A stretch of 64,000 nucleotides of DNA from an uncultured bacterium (GCA_905339405.1 CAJPGC010000016.1:1-64000), one strand, 5' to 3'; positions 1 to 11,231 are shown, counted from the first letter of the stretch. Program-made: numbers and translations. The notes: generated by a model from the sequence alone, not told the origin.

Positions 1-77
1 TATCTTTCCTGTTTTCATCGTTCGATAATATAACACGCCGTTATCATTGTAAATATTTTTTCTCCAACCGCCCAACG

Positions 78-106
78 AAAAAAGGCGGACCCTTACAGGG
101 CCCGCC
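78..106 (-). terminator. Rho-independent terminator, minus strand
   Basis: A stem of GGCGG/CCGCC with an inner CCC/GGG pairing is followed, on the minus strand, by a run of T (the A run at 78-83). It lies downstream of the minus-strand gene ending at 296, with three more hairpins in between. Confidence 0.6.
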
Positions 107-133
107 TCTGGATAACAGCATATGGAGAACCTT

Positions 134-285
134 TTGAGAGAGCCTTTTTGTAAAAAGGTTCTCTCAAACTCTCTCCAAAAACTTATAGTTCTTCCTGAGA
201 GTGCCCCCTTATGGGGGCACTCTCAGGAACTTAAAGTCTTTGAAGGGGGTTTGGGGGAGAACTTTCTACAGAAAGTTTCCCCCAA
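134..285. repeat. Three tandem hairpins
   Basis: Three separate inverted repeats follow one another. 134-167 is a 16-17 bp stem with one mismatch. 193-228 is a perfect 16 bp stem with a 4-base loop (TTAT). 251-285 is a stem of about 15 bp with one bulged base. They sit immediately 3' of the Gln-rich gene (read on the minus strand) and before its terminator. The outer two resemble the purine-rich/pyrimidine-rich hairpins that are common between genes in deltaproteobacteria. No coding function is supported here. Confidence 0.75.
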
Positions 286-295
286 GAAGTCCTCC

Positions 296-745
296 TTATC
301 TGCTTTCAGTACCGCCGCCCATGCCGCCTGAGGTGCCGCGTTCAGAGCCCGGGGTAGTGCGCTGCTGCTGGCTGTCGTCCATCTTCTGCTGGTCCTGCAT
401 GGTGCCGGAAGTTCCCTGGTACATGCGGGCGTGTTCCAGGGTCTTCTGGGCGTTTTCAATGGCTTCCTTGGCGTTCGAGACGGCCTCTCTCAGGTGTTCG
501 TCTTCTTTGGCCTGCTGCTGGGCCTGCTCGAAGTTCCTGAGAGCGCTCCTTAAGTTGTCTATCGCGGACTGGGTCTGCTTTATGGCGCGCTGCTGCTGCT
601 TGGAGACCTCCTGCTGGCCTGATTTCTGTTGCTGGGTCTGCTGGCCCTGTGCGGCGGCCTGCTGGTCCTGGGCGGCAAAGACCGGGGCAGCGGTAACGCT
701 CAGAAGAAATGAGAATGCTGCTGCGGAAAGGGCTAACCTCTTCAT
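296..745 (-). CDS. Gln-rich periplasmic helical protein
   Basis: Predicted 149-residue secreted protein of unknown function. Residues 1-24 form a clear Sec signal peptide (MKRLALSAAAF..., cleavage after AFA). The mature part starts with a Gln/Ala-rich stretch, continues as a long charged helix or coiled coil with many Q, K, E and A residues (about 45-120), and ends in a Gly/Ser/Gln-rich tail. The start at 745 is chosen because AGGAGG lies 6 bases upstream; longer in-frame extensions lack a ribosome site. It stands alone, divergent from the DUF3108 gene. It resembles small periplasmic stress or scaffold proteins only in composition, so no function is assigned. Confidence 0.75.
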   Translation of the reverse strand: MKRLALSAAAFSFLLSVTAAPVFAAQDQQAAAQGQQTQQQKSGQQEVSKQQQRAIKQTQSAIDNLRSALRNFEQAQQQAKEDEHLREAVSNAKEAIENAQKTLEHARMYQGTSGTMQDQQKMDDSQQQRTTPGSERGTSGGMGGGTESR

Positions 746-919
746 TTGTTTCCTCCTTGAAGGTTTGGTTTTTACGGCTTTGAGTTTGAGGGACCAAAGA
801 TAGGCGGGTTTGACAGAACGGTTTGTCCCTTTTTTTGAGTATACAGGAACTTCCCTGCGGCGCAACCGCGAGCCCTATGTATTTCTATTTACTTGATTTT
901 ACGTCTCTTTTTTCCTACA

Positions 920-1822
920 ATGATTGCCATGTACGCTTTGTTTACCAAAACTTTCGCCGCTTTTTTTCTTCTGCTTGTCCTTGCCTTTCCAGCGCCCCTT
1001 ATCGCAGACCAGGCCGTTCAGCCGCCTCAGGCGTCCCCCGGGGACTACGCATCGTCCATAGGAGACGCTTTTGTTGGCGAGGAGCTGGCTTACGACATAG
1101 GGTTCTGGTTTTTCAGCGGCGTTGCCGAAAGCAGGCTGGTCCTCAAGGAGGATGGCCCGGGCAGGTACGTGGCTACCCTGTCGGCCAAAACGAACGGCGT
1201 TGTCGATACGATTTTGAAGCACCGGCGCGACAGGTATGTGGCGAGGTTCAGGGTCTCGGAGGACGGCAGGAGGTTTTTGACCGAGAGTTTCGAAAAAGAG
1301 GTCGAGATAGACGGCAAGGGCATAAGGAGGAGCGTCCACACGGTCGATTATGGCGCACGTACGGTGAGTTCGAGGAGCTGGGGAGGGGGCAAGCCTGAAA
1401 AGAACACCTTCGACAAGATACCCGACGGAATGTACACGGACGACCCGCTGGCCGCTTTCTATAACTTCAGGTTCGGGGTATACGGCAGCATAGACGAGGG
1501 GAAAGACTACAAGATACTGACTCTGCCCAAAGACGACAGGATACCGGAGATACTGATACGCGTAGCGCATGAAAAAGAGCTTCGCAGGAAGTCGGGGAGG
1601 ACGGATGCCGCCATCCTTGCCGACGCCAAGATAGACAAAGAGCTTTTCGGCTCCAAGAACGGCGACATAGAGATACTCTTCACCAGGGAGATGCTCCCGG
1701 TGCAGGCCATAGCCAAAGGCATATTGCTTTTCGGCGACGTGAAAGGAAAGCTCCGCGAGGTGGTCTCCGGCGGGGCCGCTAAAAAGACGTCCATCCAGCC
1801 GTCAGTTTCTTCCAACCCTTAA
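920..1822 (+). CDS. DUF3108 domain secreted protein
   Basis: Predicted exported protein of about 300 residues matching the DUF3108 family (function unknown, often envelope-related). The N-terminal 29 residues are strongly hydrophobic and end in a signal peptidase-like site (PLIA/DQ). The following domain has the family features: a GEELAYDIGFW segment, then alternating beta-strands with a DPLAAFYNFR segment in the middle. The start is uncertain: ATG 920 or ATG 929 are both possible, a TTG at 893 is less likely, and none has a good ribosome site. The last 21 bases overlap the convergent MFS gene. Confidence 0.75.
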   Translation: MIAMYALFTKTFAAFFLLLVLAFPAPLIADQAVQPPQASPGDYASSIGDAFVGEELAYDIGFWFFSGVAESRLVLKEDGPGRYVATLSAKTNGVVDTILKHRRDRYVARFRVSEDGRRFLTESFEKEVEIDGKGIRRSVHTVDYGARTVSSRSWGGGKPEKNTFDKIPDGMYTDDPLAAFYNFRFGVYGSIDEGKDYKILTLPKDDRIPEILIRVAHEKELRRKSGRTDAAILADAKIDKELFGSKNGDIEILFTREMLPVQAIAKGILLFGDVKGKLREVVSGGAAKKTSIQPSVSSNP

Positions 1823-3001
1823 TAACACGAAAAGAAGGGCCGCTATGGCGGACATGAGCGCCCCGTAGAAGAAGGTGGCGCCAGGGCCGATGCTGTCCCA
1901 CAGGTGGCCGGCTATTATGCTCGCCGGGAGGAGCATCAGCCCGGCTACGGTATGGTATACGCCGAAGGCGGTAGCCTTCTGCCGGGCTGGGGCAAGGGTT
2001 GCCAGGTACGCCCGGAGGTTGCCTTCGCTCATGCCCTTGTATACGCCGTATATGGGAAAGAGTATCCATATGTGCGCCGCGCTGGTCGACAGCCCGACGA
2101 GCAGGTATATGACGGAGTAGACCACGAACCCCGCCATCACCATGTGTTTGAGGCCGATTTTGTCGGCAAGTACGCCCATCGGAACGGCCGAGGCAGCGAA
2201 GACGACATTATATGCGAGGTAGACTATCGGTATGAGTTCGCTCCTTATCCCCAGGTTTTCGGCCTGGAGGACGAGGAACGCGTCTGCGAAGCTGCCGAGC
2301 GAAAAGACGCCGATTACCACGAGATAGCGCCTGAACTGACCGTCAAAGGACGAGATGGACAGCTTCGGGAGGCTTGAGGCGGCGTCCTGCTCGTCCCTGC
2401 TCCTCCTTTTTTCCTTGATGAATACGATGATGAGAACGACTGCCAGGACGGCCGGTATGGTCGAGGCGAAAAAGACGAGGCGCAGGTTGCCGGTGAAAAA
2501 ATACAGGAGCGCGAAGGCTATTCCCGGGCCCAGGACGGCCCCGACGGTATCCATCGAGCGGTGGAAGCCGAAGGCCAGCCCGAGCCTCGATTTGTCGGTA
2601 GATTCGGCTATTATGGCGTCTCTCGGGGCAGTCCTTACGCCCTTGCCGAACCTGTCGATGAACCTGGCCGTCAGTACCTGAAACCACGTGCCTGATACGG
2701 CTATGACAGGGCGGCTCAAGGCCGAAGTGCCGTAACCTATCGCCATCAGTAGTTTTTTTCTGCCGAACCGGTCTGCGAGCCAGCCTGAGAAGACTTTGAG
2801 GAGGGAGGCGGTCGCTTCGGCTATCCCTTCGATGACGCCTACGGCTGTCTTCGTGGCCCCTATGACGTTGGTGAGGAAAAGCGGCACGAGCGGGTAGACC
2901 ATCTCCGAGGAGATGTCCATGAAAAGGCTCACCAGGCCCGTGAAAAAGACGTTCCTGGACAAGCCTAAGCGGTAGGGCTTTTCTGTGCCGTTTTGTTCCA
3001 T
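1802..3001 (-). CDS. MFS transporter
   Basis: Twelve-helix major facilitator superfamily permease of 399 residues. It carries the loop 2-3 signature GWLADRFGRKK (73-83), followed by RFGKGVRTAPRDA (117-129), typical of a bacterial MFS subgroup annotated as drug or small-solute exporters. Hydrophobic helices run the full length and the size is normal, so it appears intact. The substrate cannot be told from sequence. Its 3' end overlaps the convergent DUF3108 gene by 21 bases, and its start is divergent from rplU. Confidence 0.85.
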   Translation of the reverse strand: MEQNGTEKPYRLGLSRNVFFTGLVSLFMDISSEMVYPLVPLFLTNVIGATKTAVGVIEGIAEATASLLKVFSGWLADRFGRKKLLMAIGYGTSALSRPVIAVSGTWFQVLTARFIDRFGKGVRTAPRDAIIAESTDKSRLGLAFGFHRSMDTVGAVLGPGIAFALLYFFTGNLRLVFFASTIPAVLAVVLIIVFIKEKRRSRDEQDAASSLPKLSISSFDGQFRRYLVVIGVFSLGSFADAFLVLQAENLGIRSELIPIVYLAYNVVFAASAVPMGVLADKIGLKHMVMAGFVVYSVIYLLVGLSTSAAHIWILFPIYGVYKGMSEGNLRAYLATLAPARQKATAFGVYHTVAGLMLLPASIIAGHLWDSIGPGATFFYGALMSAIAALLFVLLRVGRN

Positions 3002-3065
3002 ACACCTTGAGTCTTCCCGATTTCAGGCTCTTTTTCAAGACGGACGCCCAAATGTCACAAAGCTC

Positions 3066-3094
3066 TTGACACGCAGTTGCAAAACCTATAATAT
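3066..3094 (+). promoter_or_regulatory. Sigma-70 promoter for rplU-rpmA
   Basis: A perfect -35 TTGACA (3066-3071) is followed by the overlapping -10 candidates TATAAT (3087-3092, 15-base spacer) and TAATAT (3089-3094, 17-base spacer). It lies about 35-60 bases upstream of the rplU start, as expected for a strong ribosomal-protein promoter. Confidence 0.7.
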
Positions 3095-3127
3095 TTAACA
3101 TTCAATATTCTCGAAGGAGCAAAAGAG

Positions 3128-3439
3128 ATGTACGCGGTTATAAAGACAGGCGGAAAGCAGTACAGGGTCACGGAAGGCGACGTAGTAAATATTGAGAAGC
3201 TCGCAGGCGAGCCCGGTTCCAAGGTGGAGCTCTCAGAGGTGCTGGCCATAGGCGAAGGTGAAGGCATAAAGATAGGCACCCCCGTTGTTGAGGGCGCCAG
3301 GGTCGTTGCCGAGATACTCGCGCAGGACAAGGGCAAGAAGGTCATCATCTACAAGAAGAAGAGGAGGAAGGGCTACGACAAGAGGCAGGGCCACCGTCAG
3401 CTCTTCACCAGCATAAAGATACAGGAAATAAAGGGCTAA
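3128..3439 (+). CDS. rplU: Ribosomal protein L21
   Basis: Large-subunit ribosomal protein bL21, 103 residues, the normal length. It begins MYAVIKTGGKQYRV and contains the Lys/Arg-rich KRRKGYDKRQGHRQ segment near the C-terminus that contacts 23S rRNA. A GAAGGAG ribosome site precedes the ATG. It is the first gene of the conserved rplU-rpmA-obgE-proB group, with a strong promoter upstream. Confidence 0.97.
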   Translation: MYAVIKTGGKQYRVTEGDVVNIEKLAGEPGSKVELSEVLAIGEGEGIKIGTPVVEGARVVAEILAQDKGKKVIIYKKKRRKGYDKRQGHRQLFTSIKIQEIKG

Positions 3440-3532
3440 TAATAAGGACACTGGATAAAGCCCGAGGCTTTGCATGGGATTTTTCAGCGACCTTATAAAG
3501 AAAAGTAGAGATTATTCAGGAGGGGTTTCAAC

Positions 3533-3784
3533 GTGGCACATAAAAAGGCAGGCGGAAGCTCAAGGAACGGCAGGGACTCTAACGGTCAGAGAAGGGGCGT
3601 CAAGGCCTTCTCCGGACAGGTCGTCTCCGGCGGCTCCATAATAGTGCGTCAGGTCGGCAGCAGGATACACCCCGGCACCAACGCCGGCATGGGCAGGGAC
3701 TACACGATATTCGCCAAGATAAGCGGCGTAGTGCAGTTCGAGGACAAGGGAGCGAAGAAGGTCGTTAACATCCTTCCTCAGTAA
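3533..3784 (+). CDS. rpmA: Ribosomal protein L27
   Basis: Large-subunit protein bL27, 83 residues. The N-terminus [16 protein letters not shown] is the conserved tail that reaches toward the peptidyl transferase centre; no cleavable N-terminal extension of the Firmicutes type is present. It starts at GTG 3533 behind AGGAGGGG. It follows rplU by 93 bases and is closed by a terminator at 3807-3850. Confidence 0.97.
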   Translation: MAHKKAGGSSRNGRDSNGQRRGVKAFSGQVVSGGSIIVRQVGSRIHPGTNAGMGRDYTIFAKISGVVQFEDKGAKKVVNILPQ

Positions 3785-3806
3785 GTCGCCAAAGCTAAAA
3801 AAATAA

Positions 3807-3850
3807 AAGGGCGGACTGGAGAGCCAAAAGGTCTTTCCGCCGCCCTTTTT
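3807..3850 (+). terminator. Terminator after rpmA
   Basis: GGGCGG pairs with CCGCCC across a loop of about 20 bases that can itself pair further, and TTTTT follows. It separates rplU-rpmA from obgE. Confidence 0.65.
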
Positions 3851-3868
3851 TATTTTAAAAAAAATAGA

Positions 3869-3912
3869 TCTTTTTTCTGAACTCTGTGTCAGTCCGTAAA
3901 TAAAAACGCTCA
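3869..3912 (+). repeat. 44-bp dispersed repeat, copy 1
   Basis: This segment matches 11232-11275 at 39 of 44 positions without gaps. The core is TCTTTTTTCTGA-N-CTCTGTGTCAG. Both copies lie upstream of a gene (obgE here, mogA/moaB at copy 2). Nothing else is apparent in the 3851-4003 spacer. Confidence 0.75.
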
Positions 3913-4003
3913 CATATCACTCATATATTTTGCGCTTTTTATTTTCGTCCTTCCTTGATTTCAGAAAAAATATCTAATTTTTTGTGGACAGGATAATTGA
4001 TAA

Positions 4004-6159
<2,156 letters not shown>

Positions 6160-6278
6160 TTTTTTATTTAATTTTAAGGGGTTTCCTTCCGATAGTAGCG
6201 TTAAGGGCATGAGGGGCGGTTTCCCTCGTGCCGGGGGTGCCCCTGCTTCAGACGACAAAGTTTCCGAAGGAGCATCCG

Positions 6279-7535
6279 ATGTCAGTGAAGGATGATGTTA
6301 TAGCGATAGCGAAGGCCGCTAGGGAGGCCTCGATAGGCCTGGCGAGGCTCGATAGCGGCGTTAAGAACGCGGCCCTTCACAAGATGGCCGAAGGGCTGTT
6401 GAAGAACGCGGCCTTCTTGAAGGAAGAGAACGCGAAGGACCTTGCCGCCGGCGAGAGGAAAAGCCTCACCAAGGCCATGCTTGAGCGGCTCGCTCTTTCC
6501 GACAAGGTACTTGCTTCGATGGCCGAAGGACTCAAAGAGGTCGCCTCCCTGCCGGACCCAATAGGCGAGGTCACGAAGATGTGGAAGAGGCCGAACGGCC
6601 TCATGGTCGGGCGGATGAGGATACCCATCGGCGTCATCGGCATCATCTTCGAGTCCAGGCCCAACGTCACGGCGGACGCCGCGGGGCTCTGCCTGAAATC
6701 AGGTAACGCCGTTATCCTCCGCGGAGGGAGCGAGGCGATTCATTCGAACAACGCGATAGCGAAGGTATTGAACAGGGCCTGTGTTGAGGCAGGGGTTCCT
6801 TCTAACGCGGTGCAGGTAATACCCACGACTGACAGGGAAGCGGTCCTTGAGATGCTCCGGCTCGAAGAGTTCATAGACCTCATAATACCCAGGGGCGGCG
6901 AGGGGCTCATAAGGTTCGTCGTCGAGAACTCGAAGATCCCGGTCATCAAGCATTACAAGGGCGTATGCCATGTGTTCGTGGACGCCTCGGCGGATGCGCG
7001 GATGGCAATCGACATCGCCTTCAACGCGAAGGTGCAGAGGCCGGGCGTGTGCAACTCGATGGAAACTCTCCTCGTCCATAAGGACATAGCGGCAAGTTTC
7101 CTTCCGGCGGTACATGAGAAGTACATGGAAGCCGGAGTCGAGCTGAGGGGCTGCGAGCGGACAAGGGCGGTATTGAAAGACATAAAAGCGGCGGCCGAAG
7201 AGGACTGGCATGCCGAATACCTCGACCTCATACTCGCGGTCAAGGTGGTGGACGATATGGACAGCGCTATAGCCCACATCAACAGGTACGGCTCGCTCCA
7301 CACCGAATCGATAGTGACGAAAGACTACGCCAATGCCCAGAGGTTTTTGCGCGAGGTCAACTCCTCCACGGTAGTGGTGAACGCCTCGACGAGGTTCTCC
7401 GACGGCCATCAGCTCGGCCTGGGCGCGGAGATAGGCATCTCCACTACCAAAATACATGCCTTCGGCCCGATGGGATTAGAGGAGCTTACGACCCAGAAGT
7501 TCATAATCTACGGGGACGGCCAGATAAGGCAATAA
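6279..7535 (+). CDS. proA: Glutamate-5-semialdehyde dehydrogenase
   Basis: Gamma-glutamyl phosphate reductase, 418 residues, reducing the ProB product with NADPH to glutamate semialdehyde for proline synthesis. The catalytic cysteine is in GVCNSME (Cys258). [15 protein letters not shown] and the C-terminal [17 protein letters not shown] block are typical of ProA. ATG 6279 is chosen because AAGGAG lies 6 bases upstream; an in-frame start at 6228 has no ribosome site. Nothing else is visible in the 6160-6278 spacer. Confidence 0.96.
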   Translation: MSVKDDVIAIAKAAREASIGLARLDSGVKNAALHKMAEGLLKNAAFLKEENAKDLAAGERKSLTKAMLERLALSDKVLASMAEGLKEVASLPDPIGEVTKMWKRPNGLMVGRMRIPIGVIGIIFESRPNVTADAAGLCLKSGNAVILRGGSEAIHSNNAIAKVLNRACVEAGVPSNAVQVIPTTDREAVLEMLRLEEFIDLIIPRGGEGLIRFVVENSKIPVIKHYKGVCHVFVDASADARMAIDIAFNAKVQRPGVCNSMETLLVHKDIAASFLPAVHEKYMEAGVELRGCERTRAVLKDIKAAAEEDWHAEYLDLILAVKVVDDMDSAIAHINRYGSLHTESIVTKDYANAQRFLREVNSSTVVVNASTRFSDGHQLGLGAEIGISTTKIHAFGPMGLEELTTQKFIIYGDGQIRQ

Positions 7536-7626
7536 GGGCGCACCGTCAAATGTAATAGATAATTTAATCGTTTTGGTGTAAAATTAAGGGCAATATTCAT
7601 GGGGAGACCTCCCCGGGGAGCCTTGC

Positions 7627-8034
7627 ATGGGTGTCAAGGGACGGCTCAAGGACATGGGCCTTGTAGACATAATCCAGATATTCAACGCCGAGCGCAAGAC
7701 CGTAGCGGTCCACCTCGGCTCTGAGCTGGGTTACGGAAGGGTCTACATAAAAGACGGTGCGATAGTCCACTCCGCCTACAGGGAGTTCACCGGCCCTGAC
7801 GCCTTTTTCCAGCTCCTCGCGTGGCACGACGGCGAGTTCGAGGTCGAGCCCGACGCTATTGCCCCCGAGCGCACCATAAACGAATCTCCCGAGGGGCTCA
7901 TACTCGAAGGCCTCAGGAGGCTCGACGAGGCGCGCGGCAAGGGCTCTTCCCCCGGCGGGAACGTCGGCGACCTCGAGTCGATAAGGCTCATGAACAGATT
8001 GATCGAGCTCGGAATAATCGAGAAGGCTAACTGA
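7627..8034 (+). CDS. DUF4388 (PATAN-like) protein
   Basis: A 135-residue single-domain protein of the DUF4388/PATAN type, a module found in bacterial signalling proteins and response regulators. Visible features are an N-terminal GxLKDMGLVDIIQIF helix, the beta-hairpin GYGRVYIKDGAIVHS and a helix containing DAFFQLLAWHDGEFEVEP, all characteristic of the family. It has no receiver or output domain. Its stop codon overlaps the next start (TGATG), so it is probably made with the large GAF protein and acts in the same pathway. Function unknown. Confidence 0.8.
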   Translation: MGVKGRLKDMGLVDIIQIFNAERKTVAVHLGSELGYGRVYIKDGAIVHSAYREFTGPDAFFQLLAWHDGEFEVEPDAIAPERTINESPEGLILEGLRRLDEARGKGSSPGGNVGDLESIRLMNRLIELGIIEKAN

Positions 8035-10373
8035 TGTCGGCGGAAGTCAAGAACATAGCCATAATCGGGGCGAACAAGGAAGGCTTGAAGCTCCTGCCGG
8101 TGCTCCTAGGGGACACGAGGACGAAGGTGTGCGTCATCGCCGACCCCAATAAAGACGCGATGCTCTTCAAGCTCAAGGAGCTCGGTTACCGCATCGCGCC
8201 CAGTCACAAGGTAAACGTCACAACCGACCTCAACGAGATAAAAAAGATACAGGGGCTCGACATAATCGTCAACGCGCTCCAGGACCAGGCCACGGAGAAG
8301 TTTCTCGAGGCCCCCGAATTCAAGGACATCGAAAAGCTCGGCCCGCTTTCCACGAGGCTCATCTGGGGAGTGCGCGCCTCTGCCCCGCACGAAGGTCTCG
8401 GAGAGGACAAGAGCCACGAGCAGACCAATCTCCTCACCTCCTTCCGCGAGATAGTCGACGCCGTAAGGCTCACCATCGACAGGAAAGAGCTCCTCTCAGT
8501 CATATTGAAGCTCGCAACCGAATCGACCCGCGCCGAAAGGGGCTCCATAATGCTCCTTACAGACGAGCGCATGCTTAGAGTAGAGATAGCCAAGGGCATG
8601 GACGACGAGGTCATAAGGAAGATACGCGTCCCGATGGGGGAGGGCATATCCGGAAGGGTCGCCTTGAGCGGCAAGCCTCTTCTCATCTCCGGCAAGGCCC
8701 GCACCGAAGAGTTCTCCCGGCCCATGGAACGCAGCGACGTCAAGAGCGCGATGTGCGTCCCGCTGGTCGTCAACGGCGAGATAATCGGCGTCATAAACGT
8801 AAGCTCGTCGGAGTCGACACACGTCTTCACGAACGAGGACCTGCATTTCCTCACGAGCCTCGCGGGACTGGCGGCCGAGGTCATCCACCGCTCGAACGAA
8901 TACGAAAAACTGAGGGTCGACTCAGCCAAGTTCTCTTTCTGGAAAGAGGTCGACTCTCTCATGTCGTCCCACCTTCCGCTGGACAAGAGGCTCACTGCGG
9001 TCGCCAGGAAGCTCGTGGACATAGTGCCGGGGCTTACCTGCTTCATCTACATTTTCGACGACGATTCCGGAAGGCTCATGCTCCAGGCGTCGAGCATAAG
9101 GGACAGCAAGGGGCTCGGCCACCTGAGCCTCAGGTCGGGCGAAGGGCTCGAAGGGGCTTCCTTCGAGACCATGTCCGACGTCTTCCTCGTCGACAGGACC
9201 GAGCACGGCCAGATAAAGAGGGTCTATCTTACCCTGCCGATGATAACGAAGGGCCAGCTCGTGGGCACGCTGAACGGGCAGGTCATCTCGCCAAAGGGGC
9301 TGTCGGTCTACCACGAGTCGTTCCTCAAGGACATTAGGACGCTTCTGGCCGAGAGCGTATGGAAGCACAAGCAGAACGAGAGCGAGAAGATGCGCTCCAG
9401 GAAGATGTTCGCGGTCGACGAGGCAGGCCTCGAGACCATATCGATAAAAGACCCGAAAAAGCTCTTGACGATAATAGCGACGACCCCGGCGGCCATACTA
9501 GGCGCGGAAGGCTCGCTCCTGCGCATAAAGCAGGCCGGCTCCAAGAGGTTCCAGACGGCTGCGACCTTCGGGCTCGACGACAAGAGCGTCAGGGAGTACT
9601 TCCTGCCCTTTGAGAAAGAGACGGTGATGGAGGTCCTGAGGCGGAAGGAGCCTGTCTGCCGCGAGTTCTCCGAGGAGGCGAGCCCGTACATACGCTCGAT
9701 ACTTTCGAGGCCTTTGCTCATCAACGACGAGGTCGTCGGCGTCCTTTCTATGTTCAACAAGACCGGTGACAATACGCTTTTCGCCAGCGCCTTTTCAAAG
9801 CACGACATGGACATACTCGCGAGGTTTTCGGTCTACGCCGAAAAGGGGCTCGCCAACGCCTTGACGCCCGCGCCCAGGGAAGTGAAAAGGGACAGCCTCG
9901 AGGCGGTCCCGTCCCCCATCTCCATCTTCGAGCAGAAGGTCGAGCAGGAGCTCAACAGGGCCAGGAGGATTGACAAGGGCCTGGTGCTCGCGACCGTCAG
10001 GATCGCGGGGCTCAAGGACATGGGGCCTGAAAGGGCGGCCTTCGAGGCTGGCATAATCGGGAACATCAGGAAGAAGACCAGGAGCTTCGACGTGGTCATC
10101 AGGCTCAACGAGGAGACCTTCGGCTTCCTTTTCCTCGACACCGACGAGAAGGTGCCGAGGCTTTTAAGCTCGATAACCGAGATAGTCTCGGTCGACGACA
10201 ACTTCCGCAAGATATTCGGCGACGGCAAGGCGGACGTGCTTTACGGCTTCGCCATGTTCCCCAGGGAAGGGGACTCTTTCGCGGAGCTCTTCGCGAAGGC
10301 TTCAAACCGGGTCAAGCTTGACATGAACAGGCAGGACGCCGAGATAGACAGGCTGGGAAAATGGTTACAGTAA
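8034..10373 (+). CDS. Rossmann-GAF-GAF-GAF-degenerate GGDEF protein
   Basis: A 779-residue cytoplasmic signalling protein without membrane segments. Residues about 1-125 look like a Rossmann NAD-binding domain (IAIIGANKEG start; a VCVIADPN strand end). Three GAF-type sensory domains follow (about 140-290, 300-450 and 465-620). The C-terminal part (about 640-775) keeps the GGDEF-domain layout (EQELNRARR..., VIRLNEETFGFLF) but has no GGDEF motif, so cyclase activity is unlikely. It is coupled to the upstream DUF4388 gene and overlaps moaD by 13 bases. The role is not known; it may sense a small ligand or redox state. Confidence 0.75.
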   Translation: MSAEVKNIAIIGANKEGLKLLPVLLGDTRTKVCVIADPNKDAMLFKLKELGYRIAPSHKVNVTTDLNEIKKIQGLDIIVNALQDQATEKFLEAPEFKDIEKLGPLSTRLIWGVRASAPHEGLGEDKSHEQTNLLTSFREIVDAVRLTIDRKELLSVILKLATESTRAERGSIMLLTDERMLRVEIAKGMDDEVIRKIRVPMGEGISGRVALSGKPLLISGKARTEEFSRPMERSDVKSAMCVPLVVNGEIIGVINVSSSESTHVFTNEDLHFLTSLAGLAAEVIHRSNEYEKLRVDSAKFSFWKEVDSLMSSHLPLDKRLTAVARKLVDIVPGLTCFIYIFDDDSGRLMLQASSIRDSKGLGHLSLRSGEGLEGASFETMSDVFLVDRTEHGQIKRVYLTLPMITKGQLVGTLNGQVISPKGLSVYHESFLKDIRTLLAESVWKHKQNESEKMRSRKMFAVDEAGLETISIKDPKKLLTIIATTPAAILGAEGSLLRIKQAGSKRFQTAATFGLDDKSVREYFLPFEKETVMEVLRRKEPVCREFSEEASPYIRSILSRPLLINDEVVGVLSMFNKTGDNTLFASAFSKHDMDILARFSVYAEKGLANALTPAPREVKRDSLEAVPSPISIFEQKVEQELNRARRIDKGLVLATVRIAGLKDMGPERAAFEAGIIGNIRKKTRSFDVVIRLNEETFGFLFLDTDEKVPRLLSSITEIVSVDDNFRKIFGDGKADVLYGFAMFPREGDSFAELFAKASNRVKLDMNRQDAEIDRLGKWLQ

Positions 10374-10609
10374 GGTTTTTCGCCATGCTGAGGGGGCTGG
10401 CAAAGGCGGAAGTGAAGGAATACGAGATCGGCTCTCCCATCACGGTAGGCGAGCTGAAAGAGATGATAAAAAAAGACTTCCCGGCGCTCACGGGTCTCAT
10501 CGACAGCCGCTCGCTCCTCGTCTCGGTCAATCAGGAATTCGCCAACAGGGATACCGCCGTGAAGGACGGCGACGAAGTGGGCTTCCTGCCGCCTTTCTCG
10601 GGCGGGTAA
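10361..10609 (+). CDS. moaD: Molybdopterin synthase sulfur carrier MoaD
   Basis: Small ubiquitin-like sulfur carrier, 82 residues, ending in the required Gly-Gly (PPFSGG) where the thiocarboxylate forms. It supplies sulfur to MoaE for converting precursor Z to molybdopterin. It begins inside the end of the GAF gene (13-base overlap). A 120-base palindromic repeat separates it from moaE. Confidence 0.93.
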   Translation: MVTVRFFAMLRGLAKAEVKEYEIGSPITVGELKEMIKKDFPALTGLIDSRSLLVSVNQEFANRDTAVKDGDEVGFLPPFSGG

Positions 10610-10638
10610 TGCAATTTATTGTAGTCGTGAATAACCTC

Positions 10639-10758
10639 AGGTTGCTCAAAAAGGTCCAGCTGCAAGGCGTCGAGTATCGAGGAGTGAGGCGTACTTTCTG
10701 TACGCCGCAATGACGAGAGACGAAGACAACGAAGCAGATGGACTTTTTTGAGCAACCT
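10639..10758. repeat. 120-bp palindromic intergenic element
   Basis: The terminal 25-base arms (10639-10663 and 10734-10758) are inverted copies with two mismatches, each carrying GGTTGCTCAAAAA at the outer end. An inner hairpin GGCGTAC/GTACGCC (10688-10706) sits at the centre. The layout matches the widespread 'GCTCAAAAAGG...TTTTTGAGCA' interspersed palindromes seen between genes in many deltaproteobacteria (recollection of the family, not a search). It carries no protein and is inserted between moaD and moaE. Confidence 0.8.
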
Positions 10759-10780
10759 TAATAAAAAAGGATACTACACA

Positions 10781-11203
10781 GTGCAGCTTGTAAGGATACA
10801 GCTTGAAGACTTCTCCATCGACCAGGAAGTGAAAAATGTCATGGCCGCCTCCAACGGCATCGGCGGAGTGACAATATTTTTAGGCGCGGCCCGCGATTTT
10901 TCAAAGGGTGAGTCGATAACCGGCCTCGATTTCGAGCACTACCCCGGCATGGCCGAAAAAAAGCTCCTCGACATAAGGGAGAGAGCCCTCAATAACTTCA
11001 ATATAATCGAGATGGGCATAGTCCACAGGGTCGGGAAGATAGACATAGGCGAGAACATCGTCCTCATCGTCGCGGCCTCCGCTCACAGGAACGACGCATT
11101 CATGGCGTGCGAATGGGCGATAACCGAGTTGAAGAGAGTGACCCCGATCTGGAAACGCGAGACTACCGGTAAAGGCGACGTCTGGGTTTCGGAGACACCG
11201 TAG
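10781..11203 (+). CDS. moaE: Molybdopterin synthase catalytic subunit MoaE
   Basis: Large subunit of molybdopterin synthase, about 140 residues. Family features are GGVTIFLGAARDFSKG, a GLDFEHYPGMAEK segment and the C-terminal KRVTPIWKRE block that holds the active-site lysines. The start is placed at GTG 10781, ten bases after AAGG. An in-frame TTG at 10748 lies inside the palindromic repeat and is unlikely. It pairs with moaD upstream. Confidence 0.92.
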   Translation: MQLVRIQLEDFSIDQEVKNVMAASNGIGGVTIFLGAARDFSKGESITGLDFEHYPGMAEKKLLDIRERALNNFNIIEMGIVHRVGKIDIGENIVLIVAASAHRNDAFMACEWAITELKRVTPIWKRETTGKGDVWVSETP

Positions 11204-11231
11204 TTTTTTGTAAAGTTGCTCTGAAAATTGC

